Notes: generated from the sequence alone by a model not told the origin. A stretch of 64,000 nt of DNA from Actinomadura parmotrematis (GCF_019458805.1 NZ_JAIBOA010000001.1:62001-126000); one strand, 5' to 3'; shown: positions 52,806 through 61,966, numbered from the stretch's first letter. Numbers and translations: made by a program.

Positions 52806-54050
52806 TTGCGGCACTACGTGGCGGTGTGGCGGATGCCGGGGGCGCCGCTGCTGCTGGTGGCGGGCGTCCTCGCCCGCCTCGGCCTGGGCGTGACGCCCCT
52901 CGCCCTGCTGCTCCTGGTGGAGCAGGCCACCGGCCGCTACACCCCGGCGGGCGTCGCCGCCGGCGCCTACGCGCTCGCGGGCGCCCTGGTCAGTCCCGCC
53001 GCCGGGCGCTGGGCCGACAGGTTCGGGTCCGCGCCCGTCCTCGTCGCGTGCGCCGTCGCCCACCCGCTCGGGCTGGTCGCGCTCCTCGCCGCCGCGGGCA
53101 GCGGCGCGATGCCGCCGATCTGGGCGGCGGCGGCCTTCGCCGGGGCGACCTACCCGCCGCTGACCGCTGCGGTCCGCGGCGCGTGGATCGGCCTCACCGA
53201 GGCCGGCACCGGCCGGGCCCACCTGCGCACCGCCGCGCTGGCCGTGGAGACCTCGCTGTTCGAGCTGGTGTTCGTCGCGGGCCCGCTGCTGGTCGCGATC
53301 GTCGTGCTGGTCGCCTCGCCCGCCGCCGCCGTCGCCGGATCCGCGGCGGCGACCCTGGCCGGGACGCTGGCGCTCGCCCGCGGGTCCGCGATCCGCGGGC
53401 AGGGCGCGGCCCCGGCCGGGACCGGGACGCGGGGGGCGGGCGCGCTGGCGGTGCCCGGCTTCGTCGCCGTCCTGGCCTGCGCGGGCTGCCTCGGCCTGGC
53501 GTTCGGGACGGTCGGCGTCGCCGTGCCGGCCTACGCCGGCCGGCACGCGGACGGCGGCGGCCTGGCCGGCGTCCTGCTCGCCGTGTGGGGGCTCGGGTCG
53601 GGGCTCGGCGGCCTCGGGTACGGCCTGCTGAGCCCGCGCGCGCCGCTCCCGCGCCAGCTCGCCCGGCTCCTCGGCGCGGTCGCGCTGACCACGGCGGCCC
53701 TCGCGGTCATGCCGGGCCCGGCGGCGCTCGGCGCCGCGCTCGCGGTCGCCGGCGTCGCCATCGCGCCCACCCTGACGGTCTACACCGCCGTCACCGGCCG
53801 CATCGTGCCGCCCGGCATGCGCAACGAGGCCGGCACCTGGCTGGTGACCGTCCCCGTGGCGGCCAACGCGGCCGGCGGCGCGGTCGCCGGCCTCGTCGTC
53901 GACCGGCCGGGCGGCACGCCGTACGCGTTCCTGCTCGCGGCCGCCGCCGTCGCCGCGGCCGTCCTCGTCGCCGCTCCGCCCGCCGGGCCGATCGCCCGCG
54001 CCGACGCGGCCGCGGCCGCCCGCGCCGCCGGCGAGGACGCCCGCGGCTGA
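52806..54050 (+). CDS. MFS transporter
   Basis: A 414-residue, 12-TM permease. TM1 is [20 protein letters not shown], the TM2-TM3 loop has [20 protein letters not shown] (motif A form), and the second half begins near residue 225 ([20 protein letters not shown]). It resembles proteins that export small molecules; substrate is unknown. TTG 52806 has GGAGGGG six bases upstream; the frame is open far upstream, but the ribosome site and the domain start favour this codon. Ala/Gly/Leu content is very high even for this genome. It is convergent with nadA, with 19 bp between stops. Confidence 0.85.
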   Translation: MRHYVAVWRMPGAPLLLVAGVLARLGLGVTPLALLLLVEQATGRYTPAGVAAGAYALAGALVSPAAGRWADRFGSAPVLVACAVAHPLGLVALLAAAGSGAMPPIWAAAAFAGATYPPLTAAVRGAWIGLTEAGTGRAHLRTAALAVETSLFELVFVAGPLLVAIVVLVASPAAAVAGSAAATLAGTLALARGSAIRGQGAAPAGTGTRGAGALAVPGFVAVLACAGCLGLAFGTVGVAVPAYAGRHADGGGLAGVLLAVWGLGSGLGGLGYGLLSPRAPLPRQLARLLGAVALTTAALAVMPGPAALGAALAVAGVAIAPTLTVYTAVTGRIVPPGMRNEAGTWLVTVPVAANAAGGAVAGLVVDRPGGTPYAFLLAAAAVAAAVLVAAPPAGPIARADAAAAARAAGEDARG

Positions 54051-54069
54051 CCGCGGCGGCCGGCCCGCG

Positions 54070-55224
54070 CTACGGCAGCGCCAGCATCTGCTCGAGGGCG
54101 GCGCGGGCGTGGCGGGCGGTGTCGGCGTCGACCTCGACGGGGTTCGGGACGCGGCCGGCGACGAGCTCCTCCAGCGCCCACACCAGGTGCGGCAGGTCGA
54201 TGCGGTTCATCGTCGAGCAGAAGCAGACGGCCTTGTCGAGGAACATGACGTTCTTGTCCGGGTGGGCGCCCGCGAGCCGCTTGACGAGGTTCAGCTCCGT
54301 CCCGATCGCCCACGAGGAGCCGGCCGGTGCGGCGTCCAGGGCCTTGATGATGTACTCGGTCGAGCCGACCATGTCGGCCGCGGTGACGACCTCGTGCCGG
54401 CACTCGGGGTGCACGAGGACGGTCACGCCGGGGACGCGCTCGCGCACGTCGTCCACCGACGCCTTGCTGAAGCGGCCGTGCACCGAGCAGTGGCCCTGCC
54501 ACAGGATCATCCGCGCGTCCCGCAACCGCTCGTCGGTGAGGCCGCCGTTCGGGCGGTGCGGGTTGTAGACGACGCAGTCGTCCAGCGCGAAGCCCATCTC
54601 CAGCACGGCGGTGTTGCGGCCGAGGTGCTGGTCGGGCAGGAACAGCACCTTGGAGCCCTGCGCGTAGGCCCAGTCCAGGGCGCGCTTGGCGTTGGACGAG
54701 GTGCACACCACGCCGCCGCGGCGGCCGACGAACCCCTTGATGTCGGCCGAGGAGTTCATGTAGGTGACCGGGACGACGTCGCCCGCGATCCCGGCCTCCT
54801 CCAGGGCGTCCCAGCACTCCTCGACCTGGTCGAAGGTGGCCATGTCGGCCATGGAGCAGCCGGCCGCGAGGTCGGGCAGGACGACCCGCTGGTGCGGGGC
54901 GGTGAGGATGTCGGCGGACTCGGCCATGAAGTGCACGCCGCAGAACACGATGTAGGGCGCGTCCGGGCGGGCGGCGGCCTGCTGGGCCAGCTTGAAGGAG
55001 TCGCCGGTGACGTCGGCGAACTGGATGACCTCGTCGCGCTGGTAGTGGTGCCCGAGCACGAACACCCGGTCGCCGAGGGCCGCCTTGGCGGCGCGGGCCC
55101 GCTCGACCAGCGCGGGGTCGGAGGCGGGGGGCAGGTCGCCGGGGCAGTCCACCCCGCGCTCGCTGAGGGGGTCGGAGCCGGCGCCCAGCAGCAGCAGTGG
55201 CAGGTCACGCACCGGAGTGGTCAT
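54070..55224 (-). CDS. nadA: Quinolinate synthase A
   Basis: NadA condenses iminoaspartate with dihydroxyacetone phosphate to quinolinate for de novo NAD synthesis; it is a [4Fe-4S] enzyme. 384 residues. The three expected cysteine sites are in IVFCGVHFMAESADI, HPECRHEVVTAADM and AVCFCSTMNRIDLPH, with VFVLGHHYQRDEVIQFAD and MVGSTEYIIKAL as family marks. ATG 55224 follows AGGAGGAG. nadB and nadC are not adjacent, so other genes must supply those steps. The inverted repeat at 55252 resembles the one before nadE. Confidence 0.95.
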   Translation of the reverse strand: MTTPVRDLPLLLLGAGSDPLSERGVDCPGDLPPASDPALVERARAAKAALGDRVFVLGHHYQRDEVIQFADVTGDSFKLAQQAAARPDAPYIVFCGVHFMAESADILTAPHQRVVLPDLAAGCSMADMATFDQVEECWDALEEAGIAGDVVPVTYMNSSADIKGFVGRRGGVVCTSSNAKRALDWAYAQGSKVLFLPDQHLGRNTAVLEMGFALDDCVVYNPHRPNGGLTDERLRDARMILWQGHCSVHGRFSKASVDDVRERVPGVTVLVHPECRHEVVTAADMVGSTEYIIKALDAAPAGSSWAIGTELNLVKRLAGAHPDKNVMFLDKAVCFCSTMNRIDLPHLVWALEELVAGRVPNPVEVDADTARHARAALEQMLALP

Positions 55225-55251
55225 GGCTGTGTCTCCTCCTGCGACGCGGAC

Positions 55252-55273
55252 TTATCGTCGCTTTGACGACTAA
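55252..55273. promoter_or_regulatory. Operator-like inverted repeat upstream of nadA
   Basis: The sequence TTATCGTC-GCTT-TGACGACTAA lies 28 bp ahead of the nadA start. Its TATCGTC and TGACGA elements are identical to those at 8374 upstream of nadE and have the same spacing; over 20 aligned bases 15 match. It is proposed as a binding site for a common NAD-responsive regulator. Confidence 0.6.
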
Positions 55274-55510
55274 TGATGACACACGTCCGTAACAAGCGGG
55301 ATGGACGGGGCGATGTGCTCCAGACCACATCGGACCCGGCGGGAACGCCGCAGGTCGCGGCGCCGGGGGGACGCGGCCGAAAATTCACCGGTGAGCGGAA
55401 TGGGAATGCCGCGAGGTACGTTGTCTAACGGAAGAGGCGTACGACGTCCTCCAGGACATGCGACAGATCACCGCCGTCCGGCGGTTTGGCGAGACCCGGG
55501 AGCTGAACAC

Positions 55511-55873
55511 ATGACGGTTTCAGGCGAGACCGCGCAGGAGACCACCCAGCAGGGCGTCATCCTCACCGACGCGGCGTCCGAGAAGGCCAGGGGCCTGCTG
55601 GAGCAGGAGGGCCGCGACGACCTCGCGCTGCGGGTCGCGGTGCAGCCCGGCGGCTGCTCCGGCCTGATCTACCAGCTGTTCTTCGACGAGCGCGAGATGG
55701 ACGGCGACCAGGTCCAGGACTTCGACGGCCTCAGCGTGCGGGTCGACCGCATGAGCGCCCCGTACCTGACCGGCGCCACCATCGACTTCGTCGACACGAT
55801 CGAGAAGCAGGGCTTCACGATCGACAACCCCAACGCCTCCGGCTCCTGCGCCTGCGGCGACAGCTTCAACTAG
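55511..55873 (+). CDS. erpA: HesB/ErpA-type iron-sulfur cluster insertion protein
   Basis: A 120-residue A-type Fe-S carrier. The three cluster cysteines are in QPGGCSGLIYQLFFDE and NASGSCACGDSFN; Phe and Leu of LSVRVDRMSAPYLTGATIDF form the usual core. The N-terminal 16 residues (MTVSGETAQETTQQGV) are an extra polar tail. ATG 55511 has GGGAG eight bases upstream; the frame runs further back to 55301 but lacks support. The Rv2204c homologue is adjacent to the same kinase gene in mycobacteria. It probably delivers clusters to enzymes such as NadA or LipA. An inverted-repeat element begins in its stop codon. Confidence 0.94.
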   Translation: MTVSGETAQETTQQGVILTDAASEKARGLLEQEGRDDLALRVAVQPGGCSGLIYQLFFDEREMDGDQVQDFDGLSVRVDRMSAPYLTGATIDFVDTIEKQGFTIDNPNASGSCACGDSFN

Positions 55874-55933
55874 GGCGTGTCTCGACGTCGTCGTCCGTCG
55901 CGCAGTAGGACAGATGACGTTGAGACACGCCCT
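55872..55933. repeat. 62-bp inverted-repeat element after erpA
   Basis: Eighteen-base arms (AGGGCGTGTCTCGACGTC and its complement with one G-T mismatch, GACGTTGAGACACGCCCT) flank a 26-base centre. The left arm starts inside the erpA stop. GGGCGTGTCTC ends are reminiscent of insertion-sequence or MITE termini, but it may simply be a terminator. A second, perfect palindrome follows at 55972. Confidence 0.55.
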
Positions 55934-55971
55934 GGCGCTCCGGCGGCCCACGCGCCGCCTTTCGAGCGATG

Positions 55972-56011
55972 CCGGAACGGCCCGGTCCCCGCGGGGACCG
56001 GGCCGTTCCGG
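55972..56011 (+). terminator. 40-bp perfect palindrome, erpA terminator
   Basis: CCGGAACGGCCCGGTCCCCG (55972-55991) is followed by its exact reverse complement (55992-56011). It forms a strong hairpin about 100 bp past erpA, without a U-tract, and upstream of the PfkB kinase gene on the same strand. Confidence 0.65.
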
Positions 56012-56141
56012 TGTTCCGGGCCGACCGGTCCGCGCCGGGCGGCGGCGTCCCGTGGGAAACTAGAGGGTCGGCCCGCGCCCCCGCCGGGTTGAGAACAGCC
56101 GGTAAAGAAACCGGACGACCCACCACGAGGAGAGCGACGCA

Positions 56142-57122
56142 GTGCGCATCGCCGTGACCGGATCCATCGCCACCGACCACCTGATGACCTTCCCCGGACG
56201 GTTCACCGACCAGCTCATGCCCGACCAGCTCGCCCAGGTGTCGCTGTCGTTCCTGGTCGACGAGCTGCAGATCCGCCGGGGCGGCGTCGCCGCCAACATC
56301 TGCTTCGGCATGGGCAGCCTCGGCCAGCCCTCCCTCCTGGTCGGCTCGGTCGGCGACGACTTCGACGACTACCGCTCCTGGCTGGAGCGCCACGGCGTGG
56401 ACACCGCCTCGGTCCACGTGTCCGAGCTGCACCACACCGCGCGCTTCCTCTGCACCACCGACCAGGACCAGAACCAGATCGCGTCCTTCTACACCGGCGC
56501 GATGAGCGAGGCCCGCGAGATCGAGCTCGGCCCCGTCGCCGCCCGCGTCGGCGGCCTCGACCTCGTCCTGGTCAGCCCGAACGACCCCGACGCCATGCTG
56601 CGCCACAGCGACGAGTGCCGCTCCCGCGGCATCCCGTTCGCCGCCGACCCCTCCCAGCAGCTCGCCCGCATGGACGGCGCGGCGGTGCGCCGCCTCGTCG
56701 ACGGCGCCGCCTACCTGTTCACCAACGAGTACGAGAAGGCCCTCGCCGAGGAGAAGACCGGCTGGAGCGACGCCGAGGTGCTGGCGCGCGTCGGCGTCCG
56801 CGTCACCACCCTCGGCGCCAAGGGCGCCGTCATCGACCGCGCCGGCCAGGAGGGCGTGCACGTGCCCGCCGTCGCCGTCGGCAACGTGGTGGACCCGACC
56901 GGCGGCGGCGACGCCTTCCGCGCCGGGTTCCTGTCCGGCGTCGCCTGGGGCCTGCCGCTGGAGCGCGCCGCGCAGATCGGCTGCCTCATCGCCGCGCACG
57001 TCCTGGAGACGCCGGGCGGCCAGGAGTACTCCTTCACCAAGGCCGGCTTCCTCGCCCGCCTCGCCGACTCCTACGGGCAGGACGCCGCCGACGAGGTCGA
57101 GCCGCACGTCAAGGCCGCCTGA
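56142..57122 (+). CDS. PfkB-family carbohydrate/adenosine kinase
   Basis: A 326-residue kinase of the ribokinase/PfkB superfamily. The N-terminal GSIATDHLMTFPGRF and RRGGVAANICFGMGSLGQ match PfkB signature 1. The C-terminal VDPTGGGDAFRAGFLSGVAW holds the catalytic Asp (GGGD in place of the commoner GAGD). VTTLGAKGAVIDRAG is the anion-hole strand. The mycobacterial homologue Rv2202c is the adenosine kinase AdoK, so adenosine is a fair guess; other sugars are possible. GTG 56142 follows GAGGAGAG. Confidence 0.9.
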   Translation: MRIAVTGSIATDHLMTFPGRFTDQLMPDQLAQVSLSFLVDELQIRRGGVAANICFGMGSLGQPSLLVGSVGDDFDDYRSWLERHGVDTASVHVSELHHTARFLCTTDQDQNQIASFYTGAMSEAREIELGPVAARVGGLDLVLVSPNDPDAMLRHSDECRSRGIPFAADPSQQLARMDGAAVRRLVDGAAYLFTNEYEKALAEEKTGWSDAEVLARVGVRVTTLGAKGAVIDRAGQEGVHVPAVAVGNVVDPTGGGDAFRAGFLSGVAWGLPLERAAQIGCLIAAHVLETPGGQEYSFTKAGFLARLADSYGQDAADEVEPHVKAA

Positions 57123-57138
57123 CGGGCCGTCCGGCGCG

Positions 57139-57175
57139 GCGAGGGCCGTCCCCGGCCGCCGGGGGCGGCCCTCGC
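57139..57175. terminator. Bidirectional hairpin between PfkB kinase and TusA gene
   Basis: Seventeen-base arms GCGAGGGCCGTCCCCGG (57139-57155) and CCGGGGGCGGCCCTCGC (57159-57175), with one G-U pair and a 3-base loop, separate two convergent genes. Confidence 0.7.
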
Positions 57176-57179
57176 GCCT

Positions 57180-57485
57180 TCAGTACATGCGGCGGATGTG
57201 GAAGCCCCAGCCGCCGCGGGCCAGGGTCTCCTCCCAGACGAACTCCTGCGACTTCATCCGGCACCAGGCCGGGACGTCGGTGTGCGCGGCCGGGTCGTCG
57301 GCGAGGACCGCCACGATCTGGCCGACCGGCACCTCGCGGATCCGCTCGGCCAGCATGATGATCGGGATCGGGCACTTGCGGCCGAGCGCGTCGATCACCA
57401 GCACCGGCGGCGGGCCGCCCGGCTGCGGGGGGACCGGCGCCGCGGCGGGCTCGGGCTCGCGGCGGGTTCGGCCTCGGAACCTCAT
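57180..57485 (-). CDS. TusA-family sulfurtransferase
   Basis: A 101-residue sulfur carrier. The TusA fold core reads VIDALGRKCPIPIIMLAERI with the active-site Cys38 in the CPIP motif, then VGQIVAVLADDPAAHTDVPA and the C-terminal EETLARGGWGFHIRRM. The N-terminal 25 residues are a Pro-rich extension. It carries persulfide from a cysteine desulfurase to tRNA, molybdenum cofactor or other acceptors. The desulfurase gene is directly upstream on the same strand; 97 bp with 12-bp tandem repeats lie between. Confidence 0.9.
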   Translation of the reverse strand: MRFRGRTRREPEPAAAPVPPQPGGPPPVLVIDALGRKCPIPIIMLAERIREVPVGQIVAVLADDPAAHTDVPAWCRMKSQEFVWEETLARGGWGFHIRRMY

Positions 57486-57513
57486 CGGCGCGGCCGCCTC
57501 TCTGTCCTGGTCG

Positions 57514-57561
57514 CGGTGGTGGGCCCGGTGGTGGGCCCGGTGGTGGGCACGGTGGTGGGCA
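57514..57561. repeat. Four tandem 12-bp repeats between desulfurase and TusA genes
   Basis: The unit CGGTGGTGGGC(C/A) occurs four times in a row (57514-57525, 57526-57537, 57538-57549, 57550-57561) in the 97-bp leader of the TusA gene. Copies 1-2 end in C and 3-4 end in A, suggesting two duplication rounds. In one minus-strand frame it reads as Thr-Pro-rich (PTTGPTT), but no gene uses that frame convincingly. Confidence 0.75.
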
Positions 57562-57582
57562 CGGCCCGGCGGGCGGGGCTGG

Positions 57583-58722
57583 TCACGGCGCGGTCACCCC
57601 TGCCGAGCGGCGCAGCCGGGCCACGGCGTCCGGGAGCACCTCCAGGAAGCGTTCCACATCGGCCGCGCCGGTGCCACGCGGCAGCGACACCCGCACGTTC
57701 CCATGGGTGATCACTCCCATCGCCTCCAGCACATGGCTCGGTCGCAGCGTATCCGCCGTGCACGAGCTGCCCGACGAAACCGCGAAACCGAGCCGGTCCA
57801 GCTCGGCCAGCAGCGCCTCGCCCGCCACGTACAGGCAGGAGAACGTCACCAGGTGCGGCAGCCGCCGCACCGGGTCGCCGACCACCTGCACGTCGGGGAC
57901 CAGGCGCGGCACCTCCGTACGGATCCGGTCCACGAGCGCGGCGAGGCGCGGCCCGTCGTCGGCGGCCTCGGCCCGGTGGGCCTCCAGCGCCGCCGCGGCG
58001 GCGACGGCGCCCGGCACGTTCTCGAACCCCGGCACCCGGCGCCCGCCGCGCTCGTCCTTGGGCAGCGGCGACCGCCACCGCACCCCCTTGCGGACCACCA
58101 GCACGCCGACGCCGGGCGGCCCGCCCCACTTGTGCGCGCTCGCGGCGAGGAACGACCAGCCCGCCGGGACGTCCGCGCGGCCCGCCGACTGCGCGGCGTC
58201 CACCAGCAGCGGCACCCCCGCCGCCCGGCACGCCTCGGCGACCTCGGCGACGGGCTGGACGGTGCCGACCTCGTGGTTGGCCGACTGGAGGCAGGCGAGC
58301 GCGGTGTCGGGGCGGAGCGCCGCGGCGAACGCGGCCGGGTCGACGCGGCCGTGCACGTCCACCCCGACCGCCGTCACCTCGCCGCCGTCGCGCTCGTGCA
58401 GCTCCGCCGCGTGCAGCACGCTGGAGTGCTCGACGGCGCTCACCACCAGGTGCCGGCCGGCGCGGCGGCGCGCCGCCGCCCCGCCGAGCACCGCCAGGTG
58501 CACCGCCTGCGTGCCCGAGGAGGTGAACGCCACCTCGTCGGGTCGGACGCCGAGGACCCCCGCGACACGCGCGCGCGCACGGTCGAGTTGCATCCGCGCC
58601 GCGCGCGCGGCACCGTACAGACGCGCCGGGTCGGCCCACGCGCCGTCGAGCGCCGCGAGCAGCTCGGCGCGGGCGGCCGGATGCAGCGGCTCGGTCGAGG
58701 CGGCGTCGAAGTAGGCGCTCAT
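57583..58722 (-). CDS. Cysteine desulfurase (NifS/IscS family)
   Basis: A PLP enzyme of 379 residues releasing sulfur from cysteine as enzyme-bound persulfide. The PLP Lys198 is in LAASAHKWGGPPGVG, the cofactor-stacking His in VVSAVEHSSVLHA, and the active Cys321 in VSSGSSCTADTLRPSHVL. The loop after Cys321 is of the longer, IscS/NifS-like type. ATG 58722 begins MSAYFDAASTEPLHPAA. It is followed by a TusA-type carrier and is near erpA, so it may feed both tRNA thiolation and Fe-S assembly. In some bacteria such an enzyme (NadS) accompanies nadA, but the two are not adjacent here. Confidence 0.93.
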   Translation of the reverse strand: MSAYFDAASTEPLHPAARAELLAALDGAWADPARLYGAARAARMQLDRARARVAGVLGVRPDEVAFTSSGTQAVHLAVLGGAAARRRAGRHLVVSAVEHSSVLHAAELHERDGGEVTAVGVDVHGRVDPAAFAAALRPDTALACLQSANHEVGTVQPVAEVAEACRAAGVPLLVDAAQSAGRADVPAGWSFLAASAHKWGGPPGVGVLVVRKGVRWRSPLPKDERGGRRVPGFENVPGAVAAAAALEAHRAEAADDGPRLAALVDRIRTEVPRLVPDVQVVGDPVRRLPHLVTFSCLYVAGEALLAELDRLGFAVSSGSSCTADTLRPSHVLEAMGVITHGNVRVSLPRGTGAADVERFLEVLPDAVARLRRSAGVTAP

Positions 58723-58916
58723 CGGACGGGCCGCGGATCCGCTCCGGCCGCGGGGAAGCGCCCGCCGGGGGCGTTGCGATTAGCCACGCCAGAACACTAA
58801 CCGGCACCCGAGCGGGGGTCCCCGCGACCCTCGCGCTAATGTGTCCAGCGAACATATGACAACTGATCTCACCGCCCGGGAGTTCCCTGGGCTCTCATCC
58901 GTGGGGAAGGCAATCC

Positions 58917-59750
58917 GTGAGTCCGACCCGCTCTAGGGAGCGGCGTACGCCAGTGCGCAGTCGCCGCGCATTGAGAAGCGCCGGTGCGCTGGGCCTTTTG
59001 GCGATGACCGCGACCGCGTGCAGCGGCGAGGCGTCCCGCCTGGGCATGCCCGAACCGATCAGCGACCAGGCCGAGCGCATGCTGAAGCTCTGGCAGGGCT
59101 CCTGGATCGCGGCCTTCGCGGTCGGAGCCGTCGTCTGGGGCCTGATCATCTGGGCGGTGCTGTTCCACCGCAAGCGCTCCGACGACCTGCCGCCGCAGGT
59201 GCGCTACAACATGCCGATCGAGATCCTCTACACGGCGGTCCCGTTCGTCATCATCGCGGTGCTGTTCTACTTCACCGCGCGCGACGAGAACTACGTCGAG
59301 AAGCTGTCCAAGGACCCGGCCGTCGTCGTCGACGTGACCGCCTTCCAGTGGTCCTGGCGCTTCGACTACGTGGAGAAGGTCGGCGGCCAGGACAAGTCGG
59401 TCGCCTCGGTGACCGGTGTGCCGGTGGCGCCGAACGCCCCCGCGGGGGCCAAGCCCGTCCTGACGATCCCCGAGGGGCAGAAGGTGCGGATCCGTCTGCA
59501 CTCCAACGACGTCATCCACTCCTTCTGGGTGCCGGCGCTGCTCTACAAGAAGGACGTCATGCCCGGCTACACCAACGAGTTCGAGTTCACGGCGAACAAG
59601 ACCGGCACCTACGAGGGCCGGTGCGCCGAGCTCTGCGGCGTCGACCACAGCCGGATGCTGTTCCAGCTCCAGGTCGTGTCGCCCGAGCAGTACAAGACCT
59701 TCATCGACAACGCCAAGGCCAAGGCGGCGGCAGGGGGTGTGCGGCAATGA
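58917..59750 (+). CDS. ctaC: Cytochrome c oxidase subunit II (aa3 type)
   Basis: Subunit II of the terminal oxidase, 277 residues. A lipoprotein-like signal ends [11 protein letters not shown] with Cys35. Two TM helices follow (about 62-82 and 103-122), then the CuA domain with [11 protein letters not shown] and the ligand block [14 protein letters not shown] (two Cys, His, Met, Glu). It accepts electrons from the bcc complex. GTG 58917 follows GGGGAAGG. Its stop overlaps the ctaD start by 4 bp. The gene group ctaC-ctaD-ctaF is complete except for subunit III, which in actinobacteria often sits with the qcr genes. Confidence 0.96.
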   Translation: MSPTRSRERRTPVRSRRALRSAGALGLLAMTATACSGEASRLGMPEPISDQAERMLKLWQGSWIAAFAVGAVVWGLIIWAVLFHRKRSDDLPPQVRYNMPIEILYTAVPFVIIAVLFYFTARDENYVEKLSKDPAVVVDVTAFQWSWRFDYVEKVGGQDKSVASVTGVPVAPNAPAGAKPVLTIPEGQKVRIRLHSNDVIHSFWVPALLYKKDVMPGYTNEFEFTANKTGTYEGRCAELCGVDHSRMLFQLQVVSPEQYKTFIDNAKAKAAAGGVRQ

Positions 59751-61417
59751 CGGCCGTAGAGCACCACGCGACCGGTGCGACGATCGCCCCGCCGCGGACG
59801 AGCAAGGGGCGCATCGTCGCCAACTGGATGTCGTCCACCGACCACAAGGTGATCGGCTACCTGTACCTGATCACCTCGTTCGTCATGTTCATGATCGGCG
59901 GTGTGCTCGCGCTGGTGATGCGCGCCGAGCTGTTCAAGCCCGGCCTGCAGATCGTCAGCAACGAGCAGTTCAACCAGCTGTTCACCATGCACGGCACGGT
60001 GATGCTGCTGATGTTCGCGACGCCGCTGTTCGCCGGCTTCGCCAACGTCATCATGCCGCTGCAGATCGGCGCGCCCGACGTGGCGTTCCCGCGCATGAAC
60101 ATGCTGGCCTACTGGTTCTTCCTGTTCGGCAGCCTGATCGCGCTCGGCGGGTTCCTCACCCCGGGCGGCGCGGCCAGCTTCGGCTGGTTCGCCTACTCGC
60201 CCCTGTCGGACGCCGTGCGCTCGCCCGGCATCGGCGGCGACATGTGGGTGCTCGGCCTGTCCCTGTCGGGCATCGGCACGATCCTTGGCGCGGTCAACTT
60301 CATCACCACGATCCTCTGCATGCGCGCGCCCGGCATGACGATGTTCCGGATGCCGATCTTCGTGTGGAACATCCTGCTGACCTCGATCCTGGTCCTGCTG
60401 GCGTTCCCGGTCCTCGCCGCCGCGCTGCTCGCGCTGGAGGCCGACCGCAAGCTCGGCGCCCACATCTTCGACGCCTCGCACGGCGGCGCGCTCCTCTGGC
60501 AGCACCTCTTCTGGTTCTTCGGGCATCCCGAGGTGTACATCATCGCGTTGCCCTTCTTCGGCATCGTGACCGAGATCCTGCCGGTGTTCGCGCGCAAGCC
60601 CGTCTTCGGCTACGTCGGCCTGGTCTTCGCGACCATCGCGATCGCCGGCCTGTCGGTGACGGTGTGGGCGCACCACATGTTCGTCACCGGGCAGGTGCTG
60701 CTGCCGTTCTTCTCGTTCATGACGTTCCTGATCGCGGTACCGACCGGGGTGAAGTTCTTCAACTGGGTCGGCACGATCTGGCGGGGGCAGCTCACCTTCG
60801 AGTCGCCGATGCTCTGGTCGATCGGCTTCCTCGTCACGTTCCTGTTCGGCGGCCTGACCGGCGTCATCCTGGCGAGCCCGCCGATGGACTTCCAGCTGTC
60901 GGACTCCTACTTCGTGGTGGCGCACTTCCACTACGTGGTGTTCGGCACCGTGGTGTTCGCGATGTTCGCCGGCTTCTACTTCTGGTGGCCCAAGTTCACC
61001 GGCAAGATGCTGAACGACCGGCTCGGCAAGGTGCACTTCTGGATGCTGTTCGTCGGCTTCCACGGCACCTTCCTCGTGCAGCACTGGCTCGGCGCCGAGG
61101 GCATGCCGCGCCGCTACGCCGACTACGCCAGCGAGTTCACCGGCCTGAACGAGTTCTCGACGATCTTCTCGTTCATCCTCGGCGCCTCAATGCTGCCGTT
61201 CTTCTACAACGTGTACATCACCGCGAAGAAGGGCAAGCGGGTCACCGTCGACGACCCGTGGGGCTACGGCAACTCGCTGGAGTGGGCGACGTCCTGCCCG
61301 CCGCCGCGGCACAACTTCAACTCCATTCCCAGGATCCGCTCCGAGCGGCCGGCGTTCGACCTGCACCACCCGCACGTGGGTGCCAAGGGCGAGCTCGCCG
61401 GGACGAAGGGAGAGTAG
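59747..61417 (+). CDS. ctaD: Cytochrome c oxidase subunit I
   Basis: The heme-copper catalytic subunit, 556 residues with 12 TM helices. Heme and CuB ligands are in HGTVMLLMF (heme a His), [20 protein letters not shown] (CuB His plus cross-linked Tyr) and [11 protein letters not shown] (paired His), with HFHYVVFG carrying two heme ligands. D- and K-channel residues are in place as far as can be seen. ATG 59747 is coupled to the ctaC stop (ATGA). It reduces O2 to water while pumping protons in the cytoplasmic membrane. The soluble C-terminus ends LAGTKGE, five bases before ctaF. Confidence 0.97.
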   Translation: MTAVEHHATGATIAPPRTSKGRIVANWMSSTDHKVIGYLYLITSFVMFMIGGVLALVMRAELFKPGLQIVSNEQFNQLFTMHGTVMLLMFATPLFAGFANVIMPLQIGAPDVAFPRMNMLAYWFFLFGSLIALGGFLTPGGAASFGWFAYSPLSDAVRSPGIGGDMWVLGLSLSGIGTILGAVNFITTILCMRAPGMTMFRMPIFVWNILLTSILVLLAFPVLAAALLALEADRKLGAHIFDASHGGALLWQHLFWFFGHPEVYIIALPFFGIVTEILPVFARKPVFGYVGLVFATIAIAGLSVTVWAHHMFVTGQVLLPFFSFMTFLIAVPTGVKFFNWVGTIWRGQLTFESPMLWSIGFLVTFLFGGLTGVILASPPMDFQLSDSYFVVAHFHYVVFGTVVFAMFAGFYFWWPKFTGKMLNDRLGKVHFWMLFVGFHGTFLVQHWLGAEGMPRRYADYASEFTGLNEFSTIFSFILGASMLPFFYNVYITAKKGKRVTVDDPWGYGNSLEWATSCPPPRHNFNSIPRIRSERPAFDLHHPHVGAKGELAGTKGE

Positions 61418-61421
61418 CCCG

Positions 61422-61832
61422 ATGCGCGTTCAGGCGTTCATGTTCTACGGGTGCGCGCTGTTCTTCCTCGTCACCGACATCGTGTACTGGCTCTGGTCGG
61501 GCGACTGGACCGGCACGACGGCGCTCGCGCTCGCGGTCGGCCTCGCCGGGCTGATCGGCTTCTACGTGCACTTCACGATCCGGCGGCTGGAGGGGCAGAA
61601 CGGCGGCCCGCTCTACGAGGACGACCCCGAGGGGAACATCGCCGACGCCGCCGGCGAGCTGGGCTTCTTCAGCCCGCACAGCTGGTGGCCGCTGTTCGTC
61701 GCGATCGGCGCGGCGTTCATGGTGCTCGGCGCCGTCTTCGGCTGGTGGCTGTTCCTGCTGGGAGTCGCGTGGACGCTGATGGCGTCCATCGGCCTGGTCT
61801 TCGAGTACTACCGAGGCCACTTCTCCCACTGA
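61422..61832 (+). CDS. ctaF: Cytochrome c oxidase subunit IV (actinobacterial CtaF)
   Basis: A 136-residue accessory subunit typical of actinobacterial aa3 oxidases. Four hydrophobic segments are seen: FMFYGCALFFLVTDIVYWLW, LALAVGLAGLIGFYVHFTIR, WWPLFVAIGAAFMVLGAVFG and WWLFLLGVAWTLMASIGLVF. A conserved acidic loop YEDDPEGNIADAAGELGFFS lies between the second and third. ATG 61422 follows AAGGGAGAG. It is last in the oxidase operon and is followed by a hairpin terminator. Confidence 0.93.
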   Translation: MRVQAFMFYGCALFFLVTDIVYWLWSGDWTGTTALALAVGLAGLIGFYVHFTIRRLEGQNGGPLYEDDPEGNIADAAGELGFFSPHSWWPLFVAIGAAFMVLGAVFGWWLFLLGVAWTLMASIGLVFEYYRGHFSH

Positions 61833-61849
61833 TCGGTAAAGACACCCCC

Positions 61850-61890
61850 AGGGGGCCGGAGTTTCGCGGAAACGCGCGCTCCGGCCCCCT
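61850..61890 (+). terminator. Hairpin terminator after ctaF
   Basis: Perfect 12-bp arms AGGGGGCCGGAG (61850-61861) and CTCCGGCCCCCT (61879-61890) enclose a 17-base loop, ending near TCATAAT. It lies 17 bp past the ctaF stop. Confidence 0.75.
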
Positions 61891-61966
61891 TCATAATGGG
61901 CACCATTCTTCGCGGGCACGCGGTGCGAGCGTGCAGGTGCACACAGTGATTACCAGGGGGATGACG

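Noticed and set aside
55385..55394. TCACCGGTGA palindrome upstream of erpA as an operator
   Set aside because: A 10-bp GC-rich palindrome is expected by chance here and no second copy was found near a related gene.
55403..55425. Sigma-R-type promoter (GGAAT...GTT) before erpA
   Set aside because: The spacing between GGAAT and GTT is only 12 bases, too short for that promoter class.
57482..57582. Thr-Pro-rich C-terminal extension of the cysteine desulfurase encoded by the 12-bp repeats
   Set aside because: The repeat is open in a different frame from the desulfurase, whose own frame ends at 57583 at the normal family length.
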